Source: Veillonella absiana (GTDB taxonomy: Bacteria > Bacillota > Negativicutes > Veillonellales > Veillonellaceae). Taken from it: a stretch of DNA of 64,000 bases. Positions 25,975 to 35,900 of this stretch are shown here, in pieces. Below the pieces are notes generated by a model. It did no database searches. It had not been told where the DNA came from and saw only the letters and a list, made by a program, of their open reading frames with translations. Every line of letters starts with the position of its first letter. The stretch's first letter is position 1. Location of the stretch: the NCBI RefSeq assembly GCF_032970905.1, contig NZ_JAWJZA010000007.1. One strand, written 5' to 3'. Position numbers and translations under genes: made by a program.

Positions 25975-26259
25975 ATGAAAAAATTATTGTTCGCACTAGC
26001 TGCAATTAGCGCTCTTGGTGTGGCAACTGTAATGGCGGCCCCAATTGAGCATCATACTGTTTTAACTGGTAAAGTATCCACTGTAGTGGCTATTGGTACA
26101 CCTGTAACTGAAGGTCAAACATTGATTACTGTTGAAACATTGGCGGGCCCTATGGCTGCGTCTAAAGCCGTTGTAAATGGTATTGTAACAGCTGTAAATG
26201 TGACTACTGGTACTGATGTAACTCGTGGTCAAGTTGTGGCAACTGTTGATAGCAAATAA
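25975..26259 (+). CDS. small exported biotinyl/lipoyl-domain-like protein
   Basis: 94 residues. A clear signal peptide (MKKLLFALAAISALGVATVM, cleaved after AA) leaves about 72 residues. They read as one barrel-sandwich hybrid, with two quasi-repeats: GKVSTVVAIGTPVTEGQTLI and GIVTAVNVTTGTDVTRGQVV. This is the spacing of biotinyl/lipoyl domains and of HlyD-type adaptor halves, but the lysine hairpin (E-A-M-K-M) is replaced by VETLAGPMAASKA. So it is probably not biotinylated and acts as a periplasmic structural or binding module. GGAGGGAG precedes the ATG. The S55 gene follows by 12 bases. Confidence 0.75.
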   Translation: MKKLLFALAAISALGVATVMAAPIEHHTVLTGKVSTVVAIGTPVTEGQTLITVETLAGPMAASKAVVNGIVTAVNVTTGTDVTRGQVVATVDSK

Positions 26260-26271
26260 AGGAGAAATAGA

Positions 26272-28269
26272 ATGAAAGTAACTCATTCTTGGCGTCGGTA
26301 TAGAAAGAGTATACTGGCGCTTTTCTTCTGTTGGTCTATGTCAATGGCGCAGGCCGTAGATTTTATGCCTGTGTCCGAAGTACAGACTGGCATGGAAGGA
26401 ATAGCAAAAACTGTGTTGGTAGGTGACGATATTTCTACATTTAATGTGAAGGTGTTAGGTGTAATGGAAAATCGTGGGCCTTCTGGCGACTTGATTTTGG
26501 CCAAATTCTCTGGCCCTGTAATGGAACAAACGGGTGGTATCGCTCATGGCATGAGTGGTAGCCCGGTGTATATAAATGGCAAGCTCGTTGGCGCGGTGGC
26601 CTATGGTTGGGGCTTTGCTGATGGTACGGTGGGTATGATTACACCTATTGAAGATATGGTGAAATTGTGGAATATTCCGTATGAAAAAAATCTCAGTAAT
26701 TCGTGGTCTGATGACCGATTAATTCCTATGGGAACGCCTCTTATGGCTTATGGATTTGATGCAGATTCCATGGAGTATATGAAGTCTAAATTACCTCAAT
26801 ACGGTTATGAAACATATGATACGGCTAGTGCTACCGGCGATAATGTGAAGAAACCATTAGTACCAGGTGGTTCAGTAGCGGCCCTCTTAGTGGATGGAGA
26901 TTTGAAATTAGGTGCTATTGGTACTGTCACTTATGTAGATAATGATCAAGTAGTAGCTTTTGGACATCCCTTCCTAAAACATGGTGAATCTGATTATTTT
27001 ATGCATAATGCAAGTATTTTCACTGTTGTTAAAAGTGTGAATTCTGCTTTTAAATTAGGCTCCATGGGTAGTGAGGTTGGTACTGTAACAGAGGATCGTG
27101 GTGCAGGTATTGCCGGTAAAACTGGTGTCATTGCCCATGGTATTCCGTTGAGATTCCAATTAGCTGATTATGATATGGGACGGGAACGCAATACATCTGT
27201 GAAGGTTATTGAGGATCCTGAGATGACCCCTACATTAGCGGCAACCTCATTCTATAACTTCTTAAATAAAACATTGGATCGTAGTGGATCTGGAACGGCT
27301 ACGGTAAGTTACAAAATTACACCGAGGGATAACAAATATAAACCGTTGACGCGGACGAATATGTTTTACTCCTCTGAATCCATTAGTGAAAAAAGTGTAG
27401 ATGAATTCTACAATGTTGTTGATGTATTGATGAATAACAGATTCATCGATTACGAAATTATGGATATTCAGGTGAAAGCAGATGTTACTAAATCTAAGGT
27501 GACTGCCAAAATTGTTGATGCTACTGCTTCTCCTGTAGTGGTAGCACCTGGTGATACGATTGTGGTTGACGTGAAATTAGAACCTTTCAGAGGTGAAGTG
27601 GTAACAAAAGAAGTATTCTTTAAGGTGCCAGAGGATCAAAAAATCGGTAAAGCAACATTGGAGGTACGTGGTGGTGGTGTAGTGCCATTACCATATGTAT
27701 TGGAAAAGCAAAAATATAATTTAACCGATGAAATTATTCGTCGATTGAAAACGTATAAGGATTTTGATGAATTATTCAAAGAAATCCAAGATACAGATAC
27801 GAATAATCAAATCGTCGTGGAATTCCTTGAAGACGGTGTGAGTATGGTTAATGATGGTTCTAGTGCTAAAACTGCTAAAAAAGCAAAATTGGAATCTGTA
27901 GAGCGTAATCCATTACCTGGGGATATTAAAAAGGAACCAACTGCTAGTGAATCCTTGTCTAGCGACAAAGACGAGAAGAAACAAGAGAAAACGGCTGTTG
28001 ACACAGAGTATATCATTCAAGGCGATGGTCAATTCTCCATTGATGTAATGAGCCCAGCTAAACGTGATAAAGTGTTGGCAAAACGAGCTAAAGAAGCGAA
28101 GCAGAAAGCAAAATTAGAAAAGAAACTCGATAGAGATGCTTCTAATACTGTAAAAGCTAGTGATGATAAAGGTTCTAGTGTTAATAGTTCTGGCACTAAC
28201 AATTCTAGCTCTAACGATTCTAGTGAAAATGATGCTAATAATAAAGCGTCTGGCAGCCACGTATCCTAA
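26272..28269 (+). CDS. exported SpoIVB/S55-peptidase-domain protein
   Basis: 665 residues with an N-terminal signal or anchor (to about residue 28, SMAQA). The S55-like region has FMPVSEVQTGMEGIAKTVLV, GGIAHGMSGSPVYINGKLVG (candidate nucleophile Ser at 95 or 97) and GTVTYVDNDQVVAFGHPFL (candidate His 232). In SpoIVB, as I recall, the GHP-type His comes before SGSP; here the order is reversed. A middle region (about 340-490) has beta-rich repeats; the C-terminus is Lys-rich, then Ser/Asn low-complexity. Veillonella does not sporulate, so the role is a different envelope function. It ends 68 bases before mlaE. Confidence 0.8.
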   Translation: MKVTHSWRRYRKSILALFFCWSMSMAQAVDFMPVSEVQTGMEGIAKTVLVGDDISTFNVKVLGVMENRGPSGDLILAKFSGPVMEQTGGIAHGMSGSPVYINGKLVGAVAYGWGFADGTVGMITPIEDMVKLWNIPYEKNLSNSWSDDRLIPMGTPLMAYGFDADSMEYMKSKLPQYGYETYDTASATGDNVKKPLVPGGSVAALLVDGDLKLGAIGTVTYVDNDQVVAFGHPFLKHGESDYFMHNASIFTVVKSVNSAFKLGSMGSEVGTVTEDRGAGIAGKTGVIAHGIPLRFQLADYDMGRERNTSVKVIEDPEMTPTLAATSFYNFLNKTLDRSGSGTATVSYKITPRDNKYKPLTRTNMFYSSESISEKSVDEFYNVVDVLMNNRFIDYEIMDIQVKADVTKSKVTAKIVDATASPVVVAPGDTIVVDVKLEPFRGEVVTKEVFFKVPEDQKIGKATLEVRGGGVVPLPYVLEKQKYNLTDEIIRRLKTYKDFDELFKEIQDTDTNNQIVVEFLEDGVSMVNDGSSAKTAKKAKLESVERNPLPGDIKKEPTASESLSSDKDEKKQEKTAVDTEYIIQGDGQFSIDVMSPAKRDKVLAKRAKEAKQKAKLEKKLDRDASNTVKASDDKGSSVNSSGTNNSSSNDSSENDANNKASGSHVS

Positions 28270-28297
28270 GATGCATTATTAGAAAATTTGTGAATTA

Positions 28298-28306
28298 TGG
28301 TATAAT
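28298..28306 (+). promoter_or_regulatory. extended -10 promoter of the mla genes
   Basis: TG at 28298-28299, one base, TATAAT at 28301-28306, 32 bases before the mlaE start; no recognisable -35. Confidence 0.55.
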
Positions 28307-28337
28307 TAAGGAATATTCAGAATAAGGGAGGTTTCTA

Positions 28338-29099
28338 GTGAACTGGCTAGAGAATATAGGCCGTTTTACCATGAAACGGTTTGAACAAACAGGGGATGCC
28401 ATGATGTTATTGTGGCAAACACTGAAACAACTGAAAATGATTAATTTCCTTCATGTACTACAACAAATGGCGCATCTAGGGGTGGATTCACTGCCTATTA
28501 TTAGTCTTACTTTGCTCTTTGCTGGGGCTGTAATGACATTGCAAATTGCTGATGTACTAGTTCGCTATGGTGCACAAAGTACGGTAGGAGGCATTATGGC
28601 TGTTGCTATGGGCCGTGAATTAGGACCAATCCTTGTAGGTGTAGTTCTAGCTGGTCGCGTGGGGGCCGCTATTACTGCTGAAATTGGCACCATGAAGGTG
28701 ACTGAACAAATAGATGCGCTCCGTGTGATGGCTACAGATCCTGTAGGATACCTTGTAGTGCCACGGGTCGTGGCATGTATGATTATGGTACCTATTTTGG
28801 CATTTTATGGTGTAGTTATTGGTATTGCCGGTGGTTATTTTGTAGCGACGGCGATAAAAGGACTTTCACCATCTACGTATTTGGACTCCATCCAAATGTT
28901 TTCAACTATTTCTGATTTTACATTGGGACTGGTGAAGTCTAGTATTTTTGGTGCTGTTATTGCCTTGGTTGGTGCCTATAAAGGGATGAATACTAAAATG
29001 GGTGCTGAGGCGGTTGGTTTCTCTACAACGAGTTCTGTGGTCACTAGTATTATTTTAGTATTCGTATTGAATTACTTCTTATCTAGTGCATTGTTTTAA
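28338..29099 (+). CDS. mlaE: MlaE-family ABC transporter permease
   Basis: Inner-membrane permease of the MCE phospholipid transporter. 253 residues; after an amphipathic start (NWLENIGRFTMKRFEQTG) come about five hydrophobic segments and the MlaE signature around AMGRELGPILVGVVLAGRVG, AAITAEIGTMKVTEQIDALR and DPVGYLVVPRV. Start is GTG 28338, with GGGAGG seven bases before it. It heads a three-gene set mlaE-mlaF-mlaD; no mlaB, mlaC or mlaA is next to it, so the system is reduced compared with E. coli. Confidence 0.93.
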   Translation: MNWLENIGRFTMKRFEQTGDAMMLLWQTLKQLKMINFLHVLQQMAHLGVDSLPIISLTLLFAGAVMTLQIADVLVRYGAQSTVGGIMAVAMGRELGPILVGVVLAGRVGAAITAEIGTMKVTEQIDALRVMATDPVGYLVVPRVVACMIMVPILAFYGVVIGIAGGYFVATAIKGLSPSTYLDSIQMFSTISDFTLGLVKSSIFGAVIALVGAYKGMNTKMGAEAVGFSTTSSVVTSIILVFVLNYFLSSALF

Positions 29100-29114
29100 T
29101 TAGAGAGTAGACTG

Positions 29115-29870
29115 ATGATTGAATTACAAGATGTGGTAGTAGCCTATGATACACGGGTTATCTTGGATCACATTAATTTAACCATTCCTGATGGTGAAAC
29201 CTTGGTCATCCTTGGTGGCAGTGGCAGTGGTAAAAGCACGCTGTTACGCCTCCTTATTGGATTACAACGACCTACATCAGGTAAGATTTTTGTGGATGGC
29301 ACAGAAATCACTTCATTAAATGAAGAAGAATTTAATAAAGTCCGTCTTAAGATGGGAATGGTATTTCAATACTCAGCTCTATTTGACTCCATGACAGTAG
29401 GGGAAAATGTAGCATTTGGATTGAATCAACATTCTTATAAATCCAAAGACGAAATTAAAGCTATTGTGGCAGAACGTCTCGACTGGGTAGGTCTCGGAGG
29501 GTATGAAGATTATATGCCTAGCGAACTATCGGGGGGGATGAAAAAACGCGTTAGTTTAGCTCGCGCCATTGCACAAGATGCTAAATTTATTCTTTATGAT
29601 GAACCATCTTCTGGTCTTGATCCCATTACATCTGGAACTATTAGCATGCTTATAAAAGGAATGCAATCGCGTTTGGGCTGTACGTCTATTGTGGTGACTC
29701 ATGATATGCAATCTGCTTTTTATGTGGCAGACCGTATTGCACTACTGGATAAAGGTAGATTTATCGAAGTGTCTAGTGCAGAGGAGTTCAAACACTCCAC
29801 TAATAAAAAAGTACAACAATTTATTAATGGTAAAGCAGAAGAATTGACGATTTCTGCAAGGGGAGTATAG
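29115..29870 (+). CDS. mlaF: MlaF-family ABC transporter ATPase
   Basis: ATPase of the phospholipid transporter. Walker A GGSGSGKST (about residues 34-42), Q-loop MGMVFQYSALFDSMTVGENV, signature LSGGMKKRVSLARAIA, Walker B FILYDEPSSGLDP and the H-loop VVTHDMQSA. The LSGGMKKRV form is typical of MlaF proteins. 251 residues. It starts 15 bases after mlaE and ends two bases before mlaD, so all three are co-translated. Confidence 0.95.
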   Translation: MIELQDVVVAYDTRVILDHINLTIPDGETLVILGGSGSGKSTLLRLLIGLQRPTSGKIFVDGTEITSLNEEEFNKVRLKMGMVFQYSALFDSMTVGENVAFGLNQHSYKSKDEIKAIVAERLDWVGLGGYEDYMPSELSGGMKKRVSLARAIAQDAKFILYDEPSSGLDPITSGTISMLIKGMQSRLGCTSIVVTHDMQSAFYVADRIALLDKGRFIEVSSAEEFKHSTNKKVQQFINGKAEELTISARGV

Positions 29871-29872
29871 AT

Positions 29873-31153
29873 ATGAAGTGGACAACGGAAGCGAAAGTTG
29901 GCGCTTTTACAATATTGGGCCTCATACTATTTGTGAGTTCTATTGTATTCGTAGGAAAAATGGATATTTTTGCCAAACCAGAAATGGCGATTACTGGTCA
30001 ATTTGAGCAAGTTAATGGTTTAAAAACGGGGAATCAAGTTAAATTATCTGGTGTTGCTGTAGGTACTGTGGATTCCGTGGAAATCGTTCCTGGTGGTGTG
30101 GCAGTAGGTATGAAAATTAATGAAGGAACCGAAATTCCTAGTGACTCTAAATTTATGATGGGCGCTGACGGATTATTAGGGGACAAATTCATCCAAATTT
30201 CACCTGGCAAGTCTAAAGTATATTTACATGATGGCGATTCTGTTCGAGGCGAAGGTGCAGATAGCATGGATAAAGCTATGCAAAGCGCTCAAAAGTTGAT
30301 GGAAGGTACTGAAAAAATGTTAGAATCCATCAATAATATCATTGGTGACCCTCAAACACAAGGTGCATTGCGTCATACATTGCAATCGACATCTGTTGTG
30401 GCCGACAATGCCGTAGCGATTACACAAAATATGGCGGACATGACGGCTCAACTTAATGCAGCGACACAACAGTTTAATGCCGATGGTCAAGCTGGTGCTG
30501 ATATGCGTGGTATTGTGACAAATTTGAAAGAAACCACTGATAAGGTGGATAATATGGCTCGTGCGATGGGAGGTGTTGTAACGGACCCAACAGCGGCCGA
30601 GAATATTAAAGAAACACTGCACAATACAGCACAAATTTCTGCACGTATTAATAAAATTGCGGGTGGCAAGGCCTACGTTTCGAGTACTACCTCCTCCAAT
30701 GGTAATGGTGGTACTGCCACAACGGAGGGGCAAGATTCCGAAAAAAAGTCGCAATTAAGTACTGAAACATCAGCAGATTTGTTGTATAATAATCATCAAG
30801 ACGAGTATCGTGTGAATGTGCGATTCCGTTTGTTTACTAATAAAACACTAGGTGAATTAGGCTTTTCTAATATCGGTGATGGTACAGACTTTGACTTGAA
30901 CGGTGGTAAATATATTGCTGACAAATGGTCTATTCGTGCCGGTTTGTTTGAAAGTGAACTTGGGTTTAGTCTTGATTACGGTCTTGGTGGCCCATTCTCC
31001 ATTTCTGCAGCCATGTATGATTTAAATCATCAAAAATATCGAATTCGCAGTGAATTTAGATTAGCACAAGATACATATGGGATACTACAAATGACAAGAC
31101 CATTTGGTTCTGACAATGGTGGTACATACTTTGGTATAAAACAAGTTTTTTAA
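29873..31153 (+). CDS. mlaD: MlaD-type MCE protein with C-terminal beta-barrel-like domain
   Basis: 426 residues, more than twice the length of E. coli MlaD. Order: N-terminal membrane helix (AFTILGLILFVSSIVFVG), MCE domain (about 38-120, FEQVNGLKTGNQVKLSGVAV ... MGADGLLGDKFIQISPG), a long helical stretch (about 128-270), a Ser/Thr/Gly linker (about 272-300), then about 115 residues of alternating amphipathic strands ending in a terminal Phe (YFGIKQVF), the signature of an outer-membrane barrel. One chain could bridge both membranes. This agrees with published work, as I recall it, on Veillonella parvula MlaD. Confidence 0.9.
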   Translation: MKWTTEAKVGAFTILGLILFVSSIVFVGKMDIFAKPEMAITGQFEQVNGLKTGNQVKLSGVAVGTVDSVEIVPGGVAVGMKINEGTEIPSDSKFMMGADGLLGDKFIQISPGKSKVYLHDGDSVRGEGADSMDKAMQSAQKLMEGTEKMLESINNIIGDPQTQGALRHTLQSTSVVADNAVAITQNMADMTAQLNAATQQFNADGQAGADMRGIVTNLKETTDKVDNMARAMGGVVTDPTAAENIKETLHNTAQISARINKIAGGKAYVSSTTSSNGNGGTATTEGQDSEKKSQLSTETSADLLYNNHQDEYRVNVRFRLFTNKTLGELGFSNIGDGTDFDLNGGKYIADKWSIRAGLFESELGFSLDYGLGGPFSISAAMYDLNHQKYRIRSEFRLAQDTYGILQMTRPFGSDNGGTYFGIKQVF

Positions 31154-31192
31154 CATTCCAGAATATAGATTCTAAGTATGGAGGTTTTTTCT

Positions 31193-32668
31193 ATGAATAA
31201 AAAAGCACTTACACTAGCCATTTTATTCTCAATGGCTACAACAGGTGCCTTTGCGTCTGATCTCGTAACAACAACTGTAAATAACAGTGGTAAATTAAGC
31301 AAATTGCAAGAGCAAGCAGTGCTTTTGACACAAAAACAATTGGCTGATAAAGCGGCAAAAGATGTAGCTACATTCCCATCTGCTTTGGCTTTGAACGAAG
31401 TGAAAACAGTGGATTTGGCATTGAAAAATAACCGTACTGCTAAACAATCTATGTGGGCTTATGAAGCTGCAAAATCTACTGTAAGCGCCACGGCGGCTAG
31501 TAAAAATCCAAGTGTAGGGTATTCTTACAGTGCTACTCGTGCTAGAGGCGCTACTGATGCATCTTCCGTGACTGAACGTGGTACTAACGGTTTTAGTTTA
31601 TCCGTTCCTGTATACACTCCAAGTGTAGATGCAGCTATAGATGGTGCTCGTTATGACCGTGAAAGTGCTGGGGCTAGCTATGAAGAAGCCTTGCAAACAG
31701 CAAAATTAACGGCTATTAGCGATTACTATACATTGATTATGTACCGTAATCTCGTTGATGTAGCGCAACAATCTGTTCGTGATTATGATGGTCACGTGAC
31801 TAATGTGCAAGCCCAATATAATGTTGGCTTGGTGGCAAGCTCTGATGTATTAGCCGCTAGAACTAACTTAGCAGATGCTCAAACTACTTTGATCACTCGT
31901 CAAAATTCTGCTGACGTAGCTGAAACTGATTTGAATATCGTTATTGGCTATCCTGTAAGTACAAGCATTGAAACGGCAGATAAAGAAATGCGCTATTTAC
32001 CTTATAATGTAACATTGGAACAAGCTAAGGCTTATGCGTTGTTGCATCGTGCTACACTAGTAAAATCTGCTATGGATGTAAAATCTGCAGAAGAATCTGT
32101 AAAACAAGCAAAAGCAGGTTACTTGCCAACTGTATCTTTGACAGCGGGTAAGAATTATGCATCTGACGATAATTACCGTGGTACTAGTAATAATGGGTGG
32201 TCTGTAGGTGCTAATGCTAGCCTAGATATCTGGGATGGTGGTTCAACTCGCAATACTATTAAAGTGAGAGAAGCTCAATTAGAAAGCGCGAAAGAAGCAA
32301 ATTTAGCAGCCGTAGATGGTGTGCTTTATGACGTGCAATCTGCATATTTGAACTTGCGTGCGGCAGAGCAAACGATTTCTAGTACAAAAGTTGCTGTAGA
32401 AGAAGGTCAAGAAAGCTTCCGTATCGCATCCTTACGTTATCGCGCTGGCGTTGGTAGCAACTTGGATGTGTTGGATGCAGAAACATCTTTGACAACGGCT
32501 CGTAATAACTATGTTCAAGCGTTGTATAACTACAATATCTATGTGGCTACATTAGAACAAGCTGTAGGTGTTCCATTGGAAACACCAGTTGGACACGGGG
32601 CTCCGTTAATCGCAAATAGCGATTCTGTTAACACATTGGCTAATTTAGCTGCTCAAGTAACAAAATAA
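31193..32668 (+). CDS. tolC: TolC-family outer-membrane efflux protein
   Basis: 491 residues with signal peptide (MNKKALTLAILFSMATTGAF, cut after FA). The two-repeat TolC layout is visible: helical hairpin and strand segments around ALALNEVKTVDLALKNNRTA, GFSLSVPVYTPSVDAAIDGA, QYNVGLVASSDVLAARTNLA in the first half, and SVGANASLDIWDGGSTRNTI, RYRAGVGSNLDVLDAETSLT in the second. Trimers would form an exit duct for type I secretion or efflux pumps; no pump genes adjoin, so it likely serves several. ATG 31193 follows GGAGG by eight bases. A terminator follows the gene. Confidence 0.92.
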   Translation: MNKKALTLAILFSMATTGAFASDLVTTTVNNSGKLSKLQEQAVLLTQKQLADKAAKDVATFPSALALNEVKTVDLALKNNRTAKQSMWAYEAAKSTVSATAASKNPSVGYSYSATRARGATDASSVTERGTNGFSLSVPVYTPSVDAAIDGARYDRESAGASYEEALQTAKLTAISDYYTLIMYRNLVDVAQQSVRDYDGHVTNVQAQYNVGLVASSDVLAARTNLADAQTTLITRQNSADVAETDLNIVIGYPVSTSIETADKEMRYLPYNVTLEQAKAYALLHRATLVKSAMDVKSAEESVKQAKAGYLPTVSLTAGKNYASDDNYRGTSNNGWSVGANASLDIWDGGSTRNTIKVREAQLESAKEANLAAVDGVLYDVQSAYLNLRAAEQTISSTKVAVEEGQESFRIASLRYRAGVGSNLDVLDAETSLTTARNNYVQALYNYNIYVATLEQAVGVPLETPVGHGAPLIANSDSVNTLANLAAQVTK

Positions 32669-32676
32669 TATACATT

Positions 32677-32712
32677 AGGTCGTTGAGGCATTGCTTCAAT
32701 GACCTTTTTTAT
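32677..32712 (+). terminator. intrinsic terminator after tolC
   Basis: AGGTCGTTGA (32677-32686) pairs with TCAATGACCT (32696-32705, one G-T pair), then TTTTTATC. Closes the mla-tolC unit. Confidence 0.85.
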
Positions 32713-32925
32713 CGTTTGCAAGACTCTCGTAATAGTAGATTATAGGTGTTAGAGATGCAAATTTTAATGGCTTTCATGAAGATAGCATGAACATTGAGAA
32801 AAACTATTACAATTTCCTTGAAGTCCTATGGTTATGCGTGTTTTTATGCTATTATAATGATGTAGATATAGAAAATTTATGCATACAATGCATAGTTTGA
32901 TAAATTCAGATGTAGGAGTTCTTTG

Positions 32926-35900
32926 ATGACACGGAAACAATTGTCTCTCATAGGGGCAGCGGTGCTAGGTTTAGGTGCTCTAACGAGTATTGGCATAACG
33001 GCTAAACCAGCGGCAGAAAATTATGTAGCACCGCTTGTAAAAGAACAAATAAATACGTCTATTAATGGCAAGGTAAATTATGATTCTTTAACAATTGGCA
33101 TGGATGGTACTGTGTGGCTAGAGAATGTAGTGGTAAATGATACAGCGGGGCATAAAATTGCTACGGCACCAACTGTAGAAGTGGGCCTAAATGTGTTAAA
33201 AGCACCGACATTGCTTTTTTCTGATGCTGAGGCGATGTCTTTGATTTCCTCTGTTACTGTGGAGAATCCTGATGTTCATGTATGGCAGTTATCGGATGGC
33301 ACATGGAATGTGCAACAATTAGTGAAATCCTCATCTACTAGTGATTCATCATCTTTTACCGGTTCTGTGATAGTCAATGATGGTACAGTAGCAGCGCGGC
33401 TATCTGACGGTACACGGTATGAAATGGAAGACGTAGACGGTACTATTTCTTTGCGTGATAATCCTGTTGTCGATGGTGCTGTGAAAGCTGTATTTGACGG
33501 CGAAGAAATTACGGCTCGTGGCAATATTAATACAAAAAATCTTAATGATTTTGCTGTGTATGTACAGGCTGATTCCATTAATGCAATTCATGTTAATCAA
33601 TTATTAAAATCTAGAAATGATATTTCCATTTCTGGTGGATTTATTGATGATGTACATGTAAATATCAAGAGTGACGGCAATAATGGATATACTATGTCCG
33701 GCAATTTAAACCTCACTGATATTGATGGTGCCTATGTAAATGGTGGTACTAGTTATGCCATTACTGAGGGACAAGCTCGTATTATGCTTAATAAGAATCA
33801 GGCTATTATTTCTGCTAGTGATGCTCTAATTAATGGAGAAGAATTTCAAGTTGATGGTGTTATTGAATTAGCAGATGATACGAATTTAAACCTCACTGTG
33901 TTAGCGGATCAAGCTAGCTTATTGGCATTGGCACCTGATCAAGGTATTGATGGATTAGCATCAGCCAATTTACAAATTACAGGTACTACGGTATCACCTA
34001 AAATTAGCGGGCACATATTGGGTGAAAATATTTCCTATAATGGCTTGGTCATCGATTCTGTGGAATCTGATATTTCTTATACAGAAGGCAAAGCCGATTT
34101 AGGGAATTTAGAAGCCTATATGGGTGATGGTGTTCTAGCTGGGCGTGCTACTTATGATGTGGATAATACTGATTTTGAAGCACAATTAACAGCAGAAGCT
34201 TTAGATCTATCTGCTATTACAGCCGCTGTTGATATTTCTGCAACGGGCACTGTATCTGGCCTTGCTCACGTGAAAGGTCGCCAAAATCGTGTCACAAGTA
34301 TTACTGGTGATGTGTATGGTGAAGATATTACCTACAGTGGTGTTGCTATCAGTCAAGCAAGGGCTACTTTCACCGGAGATGGTGAAAACTACACGGTGAG
34401 TCAAATTAATGCGCTTATTGGTGAAGGTGAATTTACGGCATACGGAACGTTACAAAATGGTGAGATGAACCTAAGTTTCAATGCTAATGCAATTCCAGCG
34501 GCATTGGCTAGTCAATATTTGAATAACACTGTAGATGGTAATATAACAGCTTATGGCACTGTTTCGGGTACTACGGATAATCCAACGGCAGAGGCCCATA
34601 TTTCATCTAATGAAATTCATATAGCCGATGCACGGTATGATCAAATTTTGGCAGACGTGACATTACACGACCATGTGGCCACTATTTCCCGTGGGATCAT
34701 TATTGATGGAGAGGGCGAATATACGGTGACTGGTACAGCTAGACTTGCTGGGACTAGAGCTCTCGATTTGTCTGTAAAAGCAGATAAGGTACGTCTAGAA
34801 AATGCCATTCGACCATTTGTAGAGTTTCCAATTACTGGTTGGGTAACAACGGAAAATCATATTACTGGAACGATAGATTCACCAGTGGTTAATGGCTATG
34901 CACATATGTGGGATGGCTCGATACAAGGTAAGCTCGTAACTGATTTATATGCAGATTATAACTATCAAGGAGATGTGTTGACCGTTACCAACGGTAAGGC
35001 ACAAGCCTATGGTGCTACGGCTACAGCATATGGCACTATGGTAGGAAGTAACTTGAATTTCACCTTTGATGGGGACCAAATTGATTTAGGCCGTTTGCTC
35101 ACAAATGAAGATATTAAAATTGATGGATATGCTGATGTAAAAGGTACATTAACTGGCACATTAGATAAACCGATGTTTGATGGTAGTGTTGTATCTAATG
35201 CGTTGCAATTGAACTCAGTGCCTATAACAAATGTTAAGGGGAATGTTTATGTAGATCCTAGTGTAGTAAATTTGCAAAATTTCTCGTTTACAGAAGATAA
35301 GTTTGGCAAATACACCGTTAAGGGTGGTGTTATGTTAGATGAACCACATCGCTTGTTTGGTACGATACAGGTAGAAACAGCTAGTATTAATAACCTCATT
35401 CATATGCTACAACAAGACACAGATAGCTTTGATGGACAGCTAAATGGTGAAATTGAGTTAGGTGGTCAATTAGATAATCCAAGTCTTGATGTAAATGGCA
35501 CGATTACAGACTTTAGTATTGATGGCAATGTCATTGGTAATGCTGTAGTAGATGCAGATTTAACAAATCGCAAGTTTACGATTCGTAAATTACAGCTACC
35601 TGTGGAAGATGGATTGATTGCCGCCGGAGGTGTAGCTGATTTAGATGGGGATGCAGATATTCAGATTGCTGCCAATCGTGTGAATATTAAACCATTCTTA
35701 CCATTAGTAAGTAAAGATATTGATGCAACTGGAATTGTTTCATCGGTCATTAACATTAGTGGTAAAACCAATAATCCAAAAGCAGAGTTATCAGCAGAAC
35801 TTGAAAATGGTTCTTTAAATGGTATTGCATTGGATAAAGCATTTGCCTTGGCAACAATGGAAAACAAGGTTATTAATGTACAACGTATCATGGGGATTCG

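Noticed and set aside
26272..28269. Sporulation protein SpoIVB
   Set aside because: Only the S55 peptidase region is shared; motif order, length and envelope-gene context differ, and no sporulation genes are present.
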